Assembly (NCBI GenBank): GCA_036186865.1
Contig: AP025066.1
Span: forward strand, 19,925,102-19,989,101
DNA length: 64,000 nt
Direction: 5' to 3'
From: Eustoma russellianum
Taxonomy: Eukaryota; Streptophyta; Magnoliopsida; Gentianales; Gentianaceae
The notes under the pieces are model-generated. The model was not told where the DNA came from. It made no database searches and saw only the letters and a list, made by a program, of their open reading frames with translations. The translations under genes and the position numbers were made by a program. Positions 10,330 to 20,504 of this stretch are shown here, in pieces. The first letter of the stretch is position 1; the number at the start of each line of letters is the position of its first letter.

Positions 10330-11952
10330 TGTTAGAATATGTTAAGTGTTGATGATCTGCACAATTGATACTTAGAACACCTGCATAAGACGTCTAATGT
10401 GAAGCGTCTGAAAGTCGGTACACTTTGAACGCCTACATAAAGCACCTAAAGTAAAGTTTCTAGAGACCAGCACACTTCGAATGCCTACATAAGGCACTTC
10501 ATGTGAAGTGTTTGGAGTCCAGTAAACTTCGAACGCCTACTTCAGGCGCTTCATGTGTCAAGCTGCAAAATAGTACACTTTGAATGCCTAAACAGACACT
10601 TCATGTGTGACCTGAACCACTTTGGCTTGACTTTAGGCTCCCGCTCTAACCCCGTGGATGAGCAGAACTCAGTTTCTGAGAGAAAAAAAAAGCATAAGAT
10701 GGTTTTGTGTCTATTACCAGTTCTTTCCCTGGAGTTGAGACCGATCATTTTACAAAGCCAAATGAACTTCTCCCCACAAAATGGGCACAAACATCAAGTT
10801 ACTTTTGGTAAAAGTCAGAATTACTTCGAACAAGAATGAAGGCTGAGATTATACGCTTCATGTGACTTCGAACAAGTTCTGTTGCCCACAATAGGCGCTT
10901 CATGTGACATTGAACAAGTATTCCTTATTTACTTAAGGCGCTTTATGTCACATCAAACGCCTGTTCGAAATCACATTAGGTGCTCCACGTCACATTGAAC
11001 GCCTGTTTATTAAAAACATAAGGCGCTTCATGTGACCAACGTTACAAATATTTTATACTTTGCTTTCTAACGCTTACTTGACATGTGTACCGTCTTTTTT
11101 AGTGCAATATCACAGATTCTCTCTCTCTTTTAGAGAATATCAACTTTCCTCTTTGAGCTTTCAAGAAGAAATTTCCTCAAGAAGCTTGTAGTGCTCCAAG
11201 AGAAGATCTCCAAAGATGAAGACATGTCATCACAAAGAGACAAAACCCATTATTGGCTCCTGCAAGGGCACAAACGGCTAGAATAAAGGTGTGATAAAAC
11301 AAGAGTTTTCATCTATTTCATTCTCCAACTTTCTACCATCAAAGCTTTCAAGTTTCTCTCAAAGTTTTAGCTCTCAAAAGAGTTGTATCATTGTATATTT
11401 TACTTTATTTGTGGGAGTTGTGTTGTAAAGAAGTAGAAGAGTCTTCTTCTTGTTGAGTGAAGATTGTGAGAGGCTAAATGTAGATTGTTGGTAAAGAAGC
11501 AAGGGGTGCTTCTTGTTTGAAGAAATCTAGACGTTGGAGGGTTAGTTGATGGTGTTGTGGTGCACCATACTCCCTAAAAGAATTCTTTGAGAAGCAAGGA
11601 AGTTCTTTGGAGGCTAGACTTCAAGAGGTTGATATTTCTTGATTGTGGTCTAGGCGTGTGGCCTAGTTTTACTGTATCTTGGATTTCGTTTTGATTGTTG
11701 TTTCTCCTAAAATAAATAACAATCCCTCATTCAAAATCCTTCTTGTGAAAAATCAAGAAGGTAAAAGAGTAGAGTCATTTTGACTTGAACCTCTACATAT
11801 ACTGTGTTCTTTACCCTTCCGCAAGTTTATTCATTTCAAGAACACACCCAAGTATTGATTTGCACTCACAAACAAAAAACATCCGAGAAAATATCCGTAC
11901 TTGGTGAACACACTATTCAATCCTCTTCTAGTGTGTTCTAAGGGACCTAACA
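10330..11952 (+). repeat. RLC-2 5' LTR (1623 bp)
   Basis: It runs from TGTTAGAATATG to CCTAACA and is directly followed by the PBS. The first 700 bp carry an array of degenerate units mixing AACGCCT, AGGCGCTT and CATGTGAC, about 40-60 bp apart, many forming small inverted repeats. A possible TATA element (ATTTTATACTTT) lies near 11050. About 140 bp at 10610-10749 are absent from the 3' LTR, so the two LTRs differ by an indel as well as by point changes. This points to an old insertion. Confidence 0.93.
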
Positions 11953-11953
11953 A

Positions 11954-11967
11954 TCAGTATCAGAGCC
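11954..11967 (+). other. RLC-2 primer binding site
   Basis: TCAGTATCAGAGCC begins one base after the LTR. It resembles TTGGTATCAGAGCC, the sequence complementary to the 3' end of plant initiator tRNA-Met that most copia elements use, with two mismatches. Confidence 0.85.
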
Positions 11968-12015
11968 TAATCTTGAATATTTGAGTTCACATAGCAAGAT
12001 TTGATCTTTTGAAGT

Positions 12016-13221
12016 ATGTATACCTTTAGCTTTGAAGATGCAAGTTCCCTTAGTGGTGATGCTTCTAGAAGAAGAAGGAAAGAATCACTACTCCCTTCTA
12101 TTTCTAGTGTTCATGTCAAAGTCCCCATGTTTGACCCTCTAAACTACCCACTATGGAAATCCAACATGTAGACATATTTACGTTCTTGTGGGTATCGTAT
12201 ATGGAGAGAGGTGTTAAAAAGTTCTAACATTCCTTTTGATGTTGATGATCCTACTCCAGAAGAGGAGTTACAATTTGCCATAAATAGCAAAGATCTTGCT
12301 ATTTTGAATAGCTCTCTATCACCTAATGAGAGAGCACAAATACGAGGAGTCCAATCCGCTCATGAGGCTTGGACAAAACTAGAGATGATTCATGAATGAA
12401 CATATCAAGTGAGGAAGGCAAAAAGGAGACAACTTATAAAGCAATTCTATAATTTCAATGTCCCCAAAGGTGAAAAGATCGAAGAGTCTATTCAACGATT
12501 CACCAAGCTTGTCAACCTACTCACGGCGGTTGGAAAGAAGATAGAGCAAGAGGATCTCAACCATTGCTTCTTAAATAGTTTAGGAAGAGAATAGAATACA
12601 AAGGCCACGACCATTGAGGAGTCAAAGGATCTCGAAGCCATTACTTTGGATGAGCTTTATGGAAATTTTATCACTTATGAGATTTGCGTTGAAGCTCAAG
12701 AGAAAACTGATCCGATAAGAAGTTTTTTAAAGGCTCTCGCATGCGAATCGGACGAATCGGACGACAAAGTTGGACTTATTGTTCAAAGATTTAGAAGATT
12801 CGCAAGGAGGAACGAAGATGAAGCCAAAAGGTTCCTCAAGGAGAAATTCTCCAAGGACAAGGACAAGATGAAGGACCAAAAGAACAAATGCTACAAATGC
12901 GGAAAGTTTGGTCACTTCATGAAGGATTGTAGGGTGAATGAGCCACATCTAAAGGATAAGAAAGCCATCTACCAAAGGAAGAAGGCTTTGCAAGTAGAGG
13001 TAGCCCATTGGGAGAGTATCTTATCCGGGTCCGAGAGTGAGAACGACGAAAATGAGAATCTAGCTCTCACGGGGGTCATCAATGATGATCTCGACAAGGA
13101 GTCCTATTCTGTTATAGCCATAGATGACGACATGGAGGTATGCACTATATCCTCACACTATAGATTACAAGATGAAAAGGATGATTTAGTGCAAGAAAAT
13201 GATTTTTTAGATATGAAATAA
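12016..13221 (+). pseudogene. RLC-2 gag (capsid/nucleocapsid), three in-frame stops
   Basis: The product would form the particle that packages element RNA. Reading starts at ATG 12016 (MYTFSFEDASS) in one frame through 13221. Stops fall at 12169-12171, 12397-12399 and 12592-12594. The pattern FDPLNYPLWKSNM (about residues 42-54) and the following alpha-helical part match the UBN2-type copia gag. A zinc knuckle CYKCGKFGHFMKDC is encoded at 12889-12930, preceded by a Lys/Asp-rich stretch. The frame continues after the 13221 stop, so gag and pol were probably one ORF. The start codon choice rests on position just after the PBS. Confidence 0.87.
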
Positions 13222-14058
13222 AAACGTGTGAAAAAGGATTTTAGAGCACGTTTAAATAAATATAATAACACGCTTGAGAATCATTGCATTGCAACTAGAA
13301 CATGACATTTTATTGACCATGCATATGATTACACTAGAAGAGAAGCATGATTTGATGAAATCATGCACTCAAAATAAAACCCTTGGCAAAAAGAAAAATA
13401 GTCCAAGGGAAGGTGCTAAAAAGTTGATATAGTTAAAGATGCATCTACATTGACCATGAAAGCAAAAGCTAAACCTAATGTCATGTATGCATCTAAGAAT
13501 GGAAAACCAAAGGAACAAGCATCATTTTTCAAGGAGTCTAAGACCTCCTTGAAGAAGCTAAGGCACATGCCTAAGAGAAAGGCAAACTCAACAAAGGTGT
13601 CAAAGCCTTTTGTTGAATCCATGAAAAATAAATCTTTTTTGATTCCAAGGAAAGTTTTCCCTAAAAGGGAATCACGAAATGTGACAATGCACAAGCATGA
13701 TAACCATCATTACTCACACAAACACATTCCTACATGTTTTTATTATAATAAAAAGGGTCATGTAGAAAGAGTGTGTAGGGCCAAAAACAATAAAAATCTT
13801 GTGTGGGTGCCGAAAGGTGAAGTGAAGGTAACTAACCTTGAAGGATCCAAAAAAAAAGGGTACCAATATAATATGGTTCTTTGCAGGCCCTAGCTTTAAA
13901 TTGAGAAAGCAACGACAAGAAGGTCAAATGTGTGGTGGACAGTGAGTGTTTCCAACCATATGACGTGAGACAAAAGTCTCTTCCATAGACTCACTATGTA
14001 AGATGGAGGATTTCTCCACTTTGGAGTTAGCAAAGGCCAAATCAAAGGACATGGTATT
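13222..14058 (+). pseudogene. RLC-2 gag C-terminus and aspartic protease remnant
   Basis: The same frame as gag reopens at 13450-13893. It encodes a Lys-rich linker and a second, damaged zinc knuckle (CFYYNKKGHVERVC, second Cys replaced by Tyr) followed by LVWVPKGE, the usual lead-in to the copia protease. The protease active-site region is at 13935-13949 in a shifted frame and reads VDSEC, where DSGC is usual, so the catalytic Asp remains but the Gly is lost. A KGQIKGHGIVG-like flap region follows near 14030. The protease would have cut the Gag-Pol polyprotein. It is inactivated by frameshift and substitution. Confidence 0.75.
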
Positions 14059-15160
14059 GTGGGTAACAATTCCTTCTCTCTTAGTGATGTTTTATATTTT
14101 GTAGGATTAAAGTTTAACTTGATAAGTGTCAGTCAACTATGTGATGCTAATTATAAAGTTACGTTTTTGAAAACAAAGTGCATTGTGAAAAAGGATAATA
14201 CTATTCTATTTGAGGCTTTCAGATGCAAAAACATTTACAAACTTAGCATGAATGATTTGGTTTCACAAAATGTATATTGCCTAGTTGCCAAAAATGATTT
14301 GACGCAACTGTGGCATAGACGTCTTAGGCACGTATGTTTCAAAACATTTAAATTGATTTGCGAAAACAATAAGGTCCGAGGCCTTCTGAAAATAAGTTTC
14401 GAAAACCAGGACTTGTGTGACACTTGTCAAAAGACAAAGCTTGTGAAAACAAGCTTTAAACCAAAGACAAATATATCCACCTCCAAACCCCTACAATTAT
14501 TACACATGGATTTGTATGGGGATGTTGGAACAAAAAGTTTGGGTGGTAAACATTATACATCTCGTGGTAATAGATGACTATACTAGTTATACATGGGTGA
14601 TGTTTCTTGCAAAAAAAATGATGCATGTAGTGAGTTTATAATTTGAGTAGACGATTGGAGAATCACATGGGTGACAAACCATACAAAGTGATCGTGGTAG
14701 TGAGTTTGATGGAGAGTTTGAAAGGTTTTGTGAATGCAAAGGATACACTCATAACCTTTCGGCTCCTAGAACTCCAAAACAAAATGGTGTAGCCGAACGA
14801 AAGAATATAACTCTACAAGAAATGTATAGAGCAATGTTAAATGAGTTCGGTTTGCCCAAGTATTTTTGGGCCGAAGCGGTAAATGTTGCTTGCCATGTGA
14901 TCAATCGTGTGTATTTGAGACCTTACCTAAATGTGACACCTTCTGAGCTTGGAATGGTAAAGTTCCCAATATTGGGTATTTTAAAGTGTTTGGGTGCAAG
15001 TGTTTCATACTTAATACCAAGGACACTTTGGACAAATTTGACTTCAAAGCGGATGAAGATATCTTTCTATGTTATGCCTCAAATAGTAAATCATTTCCTG
15101 TTTTCAACAAAAGGAGTCGAATCAATCCATGTTAAGTTTAACGAGTCACTTAATGATGAA
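14059..15160 (+). pseudogene. RLC-2 integrase remnant
   Basis: The integrase would insert the cDNA into host DNA. LSDVLYFVGLKFNLISVSQL (end of the protease/GAG-pre-integrase part) leads to an HHCC zinc-binding region with LWHRRLRHV and CDTCQKTKLVKTSF. The catalytic core shows LLHMDLYGD (first Asp) and, after a frameshift near 14560, VVIDDYTSYTWVMFLA. It continues with SDRGSEFDGEF near 14690 (second Asp) and APRTPKQNGVAERKN near 14765-14810 (Glu). FGLPKYFWAEAVNVACHVIN follows near 14845. All three acidic residues are legible, though not in one frame. Confidence 0.87.
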
Positions 15161-16620
15161 CCTAAACTTAATGAGGATTCTGAAGAAAATGAAGGTGTTG
15201 CTCATCAAGAAGAAATTCTTGAAGACATTCCGACGGTTGCTCATCAACAAGAAATTGTTGATAAGTCTCCAAATGGAAACATCTTCATTGATTTAAGAGT
15301 AGAACCTATTGAAGGTACTCCTCCACCAAGTGTTCATGAACTTAGCGAGTCAAATAGAAATATTTCTCATACTCATCTTGTTGATACACAAAATGATGAA
15401 AATTCATCTCATATTTCGGAAAATGATAATCATCTAAATGGTGATGATTCGTCTCTTCCGGAAAGTGATCATGAGGAAGTTGGAGGAATATCTCCGATCT
15501 TCCTAGATCATTTAAGCATAAAAGCTCTCACCCACACGAGTTAGCCATAGGTTATTTAAATAGGGGTATCACTACATGAAGGCAATATAGAGAGAACGCA
15601 TTCATTTCTCTCATAGAGCCTAAAAATGTTAAGGATGCACTTGTTGAACAAAATTGGATCTTGGCTATGCAAGAAGAATTAAACCAATTTGAAAGAAGTG
15701 ATGGTTGGGTTAGTCCCAAACCACTTGATCATCCCATTATTGGTACGAAATGGGTATTTCGTAACAAGATGGATGATCAAGGAAATGTCACTAGAAACAA
15801 AGCTAGACTAGTTGCTCAAGGATACCGTCAAAAAAGGTATTGATTTGATGAGACATTTGCACCCGTAGCACGGCTTGAAGCCATTAGAATGTTATTGGCA
15901 TATGCTTGCTATAAAGATTTTAAACTTTACGAACTGGATTGTAAATCTGCCTCTTGAATGGTGTTATTCAGAAGAAGTGTATGTTGCACAACCTCTCCGG
16001 TTTGAATGTCATGACTTACCACATCATGTATTCAAACTTAAAAAGGCTCTTTATGGCCTTAAACAAGCTCCAAGAGCCTTGGTACGAGAAGTTAAGTACT
16101 TTTCTTCTTAATAATGCATTTTCAAGGGGTAAAGTTGACACTACTTTGTTTATCAAAAAAAAAGTAAAAATCAATTAATTGTACAAAGTATATGCTGATG
16201 ATCTTATTTTTGGTGCTACTAACAATTGTCTTTGTGAGCAATTTGCTAGCTTAATGCAGGTGAATTCGAGATGAGCATAATGGGCGAGCTTACTTACTTT
16301 CTCGTGCTTCAAATCAAGCAAACTCAAGAAGGTGTGTATATTTCTCAAACCAAATACATTAAGGACTTGCTCAAAATACATTTTGGTGAAGGAAGGAAAG
16401 TAAATGCTCCAATGAGCACAAGTGCAAAGCTTGACAAAGATGAGAAAGGAAATCATATCGAGGTAACCTTGTATCGTGGTATTATAGGGAGTCCTACTTT
16501 ATTTGACGCAAGTAGACCGGATATATTACATACAGTGTGCTTATGTGCTAGATTTCAAAGTGATCCTAGGGAAATGCATCTAGTTGCTGTAAAATGTATT
16601 CTTAGATATCTTAAGTATAC
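15161..16620 (+). pseudogene. RLC-2 linker and reverse transcriptase remnant
   Basis: An acidic Asn/Ser/Glu-rich linker (to about 15540) precedes the RT. RT motifs: WILAMQEELNQFERSD from 15658, IGTKWVFRNKMDDQG and ARLVAQGYRQKR to 15843, a TGA, then FDETFAPVARLEAIRMLLA. After a frameshift come FKLKKALYGLKQAPRA near 16035-16078 and the active site YADD at 16191-16202, where YVDD is the family norm. Then EFEMSIMGELTYFLVLQIKQ at about 16262-16320 and the conserved segment to RPDILHTVCLCARFQSDP near 16510-16570. The enzyme would copy element RNA into DNA. Several stops and frame changes inactivate it. Confidence 0.87.
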
Positions 16621-17100
16621 TTGAAATTTGGGTTATTTTATCCTAAGAATGCATGTTTTGATTTAAGAGGATATTGTGACTCCGATTATGCAAGGAGTCT
16701 TGTTGATAGAAAGTGCACATCCGGGACTTGTCAATTTCTCGTTGATTGTCTTGTCTCTTGGTTTTCCAAGAAACAAAAATGTGTTTCTCTTTCTACGGCG
16801 GAATCCGAATCTGTGTCGACCGCCTCTTATTGTGTACAATTGCTATGGATGACCAACACCTTGAATGGTTATATATTCACTTATCCAAAGTGCCTATTTT
16901 GTGTGATAACACGTCTGCTATCAATATCGCACAAAATCCGGCTCACCACAATCGGACTAAACACATTGAAGTGAGATATCATTTTATCCGTGATTGTGTA
17001 AAAAAACTTGGTTAGTGTGGAATTTGTTCCAACACGTGACCAATTAGCAGACATCTTCACAAAACCCTTGCCTAGTGATGTATTGCATATATAAGAAGCA
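16621..17100 (+). pseudogene. RLC-2 RNase H remnant
   Basis: The copia RNase H (removal of RNA from the hybrid) is recognisable by GYCDSDYARSLVDRKCTSG, CVSLSTAESESVSTASYC, LCDNTSAINIAQNPAHHNRT and KHIEVRYHFIRDCV. A frameshift lies between 16830 and 16900. The end of pol is near 17090, where the typical 'adiFTKPL' tail is still visible as HLHKTLA-type sequence in a shifted frame. Confidence 0.85.
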
Positions 17101-17159
17101 GGTTAGGGTTACTTAACATGGGGTGATATTAATCCATCCTGAGTTCGAGCAAGAAAATT

Positions 17160-17470
17160 TTCAAATTTCAAGAACAGTGTACATAAAGCGCTTTATATGA
17201 ATTAGTTCAGGCGTTCGATGTCACATTAAGCGCCTGATGCTAAGCATGTCACTTGTTTGAAGTGACATCATGCGCTCTATGTATTTAGAAACACTAGTTC
17301 GAAGAGGCGTTAAGCGCTTTATATAAACTATATCACTCATTCAAAGTGACTTTAAGCACTTAATCCCTTCTACCACAACCGTTCCAAGTCACTTCAAGTG
17401 CTTCATCCTCGTTTATGACATAAGGCGCCAAACCCTAGTTATTCCTTGTCAATCCAAGTGACTCTTCACT
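17160..17470. repeat. AGCGCTT/AGGCG repeat array in the RLC-2 pol-ORF3 spacer
   Basis: This non-coding spacer holds about eight units such as AAAGCGCTTTATATGA, TTAAGCGCCTGATG and CATAAGGCGCC, 30-50 bp apart. They share vocabulary with the array in the LTR U3 region (10400-11040). Each core is a small dyad. The function is unknown. Confidence 0.7.
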
Positions 17471-17782
17471 TTTCGCGCTAATTGAGTGACATTAACTCCC
17501 TGCCGCCGTTTGTCTCCTTTTCCCGCGTCATCACTTCCCCTTCGCACCTCTACCTATTCAATCACAATTTTCCCATTCTCCACTTTAATCTCTCATCTCT
17601 TCATCTTCCCACCATCTTCATCTTCCTTATTCAATCCCCACTACATCCCACATTCTCCACACCTTAATCCATTTACTACACCCTCATCTTCTACTTCCCT
17701 TTAAATCTCTTCTCTTTCCTCATTTCAATTCATCATTGTTTAGACAAACACCTTCTTCCTCTTCTTCTACCTCAAACTCACA

Positions 17783-19121
17783 AATGGCATCTGCTGGACC
17801 ATCTAGAAATGTCAACAATAGGCTAGAGAAGAAAGAGATCTGCTGGAATCATCGAACCAAATGAGCAGAATGTCATCCGGAAAGGACTCACCAAAGAAAA
17901 TTTTCCATGGATGAAAAGATAATTTGATAAGGACGCTACTCAGTGTCTCCCCACACTGCCTAGGTATCATCTTTATATGAAGAATGGAAGAGCAACAACA
18001 ACGCCAGTGGTGCCATTGAAGTTGGTTCAAATTGGTGACTTCAAGAAGCTCCACATGCCAACCAAGTCATTGCTCTTCTTGAAAACAAAGATGGACTCAC
18101 CTTTGGTTGAGGTTAGATATGAAACCTATTCCAAAAGCCTTACCCGTAAATTCTATGCCAAATCTGTAGGTTACCCTGCCACTGCAACTTCAACATTTTC
18201 CTTGCACACTGTGATCAATGGTACACCCCTCAGTTTTTCCATCCAGGACATATGTGACACGTTAGGATTGAGAAATGAAGGATTAAGTGATTTCTGTGTG
18301 TTTGATTGGAGTGACAAGTATGGCATTAGTGAGCAAGATGTTAGATTCTACCTTAAATATTTTCCAACCAAAAGACTCAGAACATGCCATTAGTCAATCG
18401 TATTCTGCTTGCTGTTGTTACTGTGTTAATGGGAAAGCAACTAGAAGTCCGAGCAATATGGATTTCTATGTTACTTACCGTATTCTGCAAGAGACACAGT
18501 TGAACATGGATTCTGGTTGAAGTGATGATGGCTGCCCTTAGGAAGAGATCAAAAGCTTTGACCTTTCCGAACATAGTGACAACTTTGATAAAATCCAAGG
18601 TCATTGATATTTCTAAAGGATCCTTGACAAGCGTGGCCAAAACAAATTATTATGACAACTTCAACAAGCTCAAGCAATTGATTCCCAACTACGAAAAGGT
18701 ACTCTTCATCCTGATCTCGCGGATGAAGTAGATGAAGGTCCTTAGGACGGAGATGACACTAGTACTGAAGCGGAGTTAATCACACGGATCCAAAGTTTGG
18801 AACAAACTGTTGAAGAACAGCAACTTAGAGATGCACGCAATGAATATCGATTTGGGGCCCTCAAAGCAGCCTTTTCTCGGTCAAATTCCTTGGGCTTACA
18901 TTCCTCCCCATTTTGATGATTTAGGGGGAGAACATACTGGTGCTGCTGGTGCAGAAGCTGGAGTTAGTGGTGATAAACAAGCTGGCGAAAGTGGTCAGCA
19001 AGTGGGTGAAATGAGTGGCTTTGCAGATTTCGCAACAAGTGGTGTCTTTGGTTTTGCTGGTTTTACTCCCGGAACAAGTGGTGGTGCTGAAGGAACTGGA
19101 AATGATGCAACGAATGACTAA
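17783..19121 (+). pseudogene. RLC-2 ORF3 (envelope-position plant retroelement protein), frameshifted
   Basis: A third ORF lies between pol and the polypurine tract. It opens at ATG 17783 (MASAGPSRNVNNR), changes frame near 17825, has a TAA near 17920, and then runs open to 18393. The stretch MDSPLVEVRYETYSKSL, then TRKFYAKSVGYPATATSTFS, with a later LTFPNIVTTLIKSKVIDIS, resembles the 'putative plant transposon protein' family (PF20167-like). That family occupies the env-like position of SIRE/Maximus and some gypsy elements; I assign it from pattern memory, not a search. The C-terminal part has a heptad-like segment (ITRIQSLEQTVEEQQLRDAR, near 18780-18840) and a Gly/Ala/Ser-rich tail ending at 19121. 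No convincing signal peptide or membrane segment is seen, so calling it an envelope would go too far. Confidence 0.65.
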
Positions 19122-19374
19122 AGATGTTGGTTGCTGACTAGTCATTTTGTTCTGTGTGGTTTTTGTCTTATGGTGATTAGAACGAAATTTCTTTATCTTG
19201 TGATGATGCACTCCTTTTAGTTTGTTGAAATGTGATGATAATTTTGTTATGATACATGCATTATAAAATTTGATTCATCTATATCTCCTAAAAGATAAGT
19301 TTAGGCATGATGTGAAGAGGAGCATAGGTTAAGGGGGAGCTAACTTTAAAAAGTTATGCATATTGTGAAACCAT

Positions 19375-19389
19375 CAAAAAGAGGGAGAA
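19375..19389 (+). other. RLC-2 polypurine tract
   Basis: CAAAAAGAGGGAGAA lies immediately before the 3' LTR start (TGTTAGAG). It would prime plus-strand DNA synthesis. A second purine block (AAGGGGGAGC) lies at about 19330. Confidence 0.85.
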
Positions 19390-20504
19390 TGTTAGAGTAT
19401 GTTAAGTTTTGATGATTGCACAATTGACACTTAGAAGACCTACATAAGACACCTAATGTGAAGTGTCTGAAAATTAGTACACTTCGAACGCCTACATAAG
19501 GCGTTCGAACGCGTACATAAGACGTTTCATGTGAAGTAGTCTAGTACACTTTGAATGCCTACTTCAGGCGCTTCATGTGTCAAGTTGTAAAACAGTACAC
19601 TTTGAACGCCTAAACATGCACTTCATGTGTGTTACAAAGACAAATGAACTTTCCCCCCCAAAATGGGCACGGACATCAAGTTACTTTTGGTAAAAGTCAC
19701 AATTACTTCGAATAAGTGCGAAGGCTGAGATTAGGTGCTTCATATGACTTCGAACAAGTTTTGTTGTCCACAATAGGCGCTTCATGTGACATTGAACAAG
19801 TATTCTTTATTGACTTAAGGCGCTTTATGTCGCATCGAACGCCTATTCAAAATCACATCAGGCGCTCCACGTCACATTGAACGCCTGTTCATTAAACACA
19901 TAAGGCGCTTCATATGACCAACGATACAAATGTTTTACGCTTTACTTTCTAACGCTTACTTGACATTTGTGCCCTCCTTTTTAGTGCAATATCACAGGTT
20001 CTCTCTCTCTTTTGGAGAAGATCATCTTTTCTCTTTGAGCTTTCAAGAAGAAGCTTCCTCAAGAAGCTTATAGTCATCCAAGAGAAGATCTCCAAAGATG
20101 AGGACATGTCATCACAAAGAGACAAAGCCCATTATTGGCTCCTGCAAGGGCACAAACGGCTAGAATGAAGGTTGATAAAACAAGGGTTTTCATCTATTTC
20201 ATTCTCCAACTTTCTACCATCAAAGCTCTCAAGTTTCTCTCAAAGTTTTAGCTCTCAAAATAGTTGTATCATTGTATGTTTTACTTTATTTGTGAGAGTT
20301 GTGTTGTAAAGAAGAAGAAGAGTCTTCCTCTTGTTGTGTGAAGATTATGAGAGGCTAAGTGTAGATTGTTGGTCAAAAAGTAAGGGTGCTTCTTGTTTGA
20401 AGAAATCCAGATCTTGGAGGTGATGGTGTTGTGGTGTACCATACTTTCCACAAGAATTCTTTGAGGAGCAAGGAAGTTCTTTGGAGGCTAGACTTCAAAG
20501 GGTT

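Noticed and set aside
10400..11040. CRISPR-like array of short repeats
   Set aside because: Units are degenerate, spacers are not unique and of fixed length, and the array lies in a plant retrotransposon LTR.
17482..17704. Pro/Ser/Leu-rich frames upstream of ORF3
   Set aside because: Two overlapping frames over a CT-rich leader, with no conserved pattern; probably untranslated.
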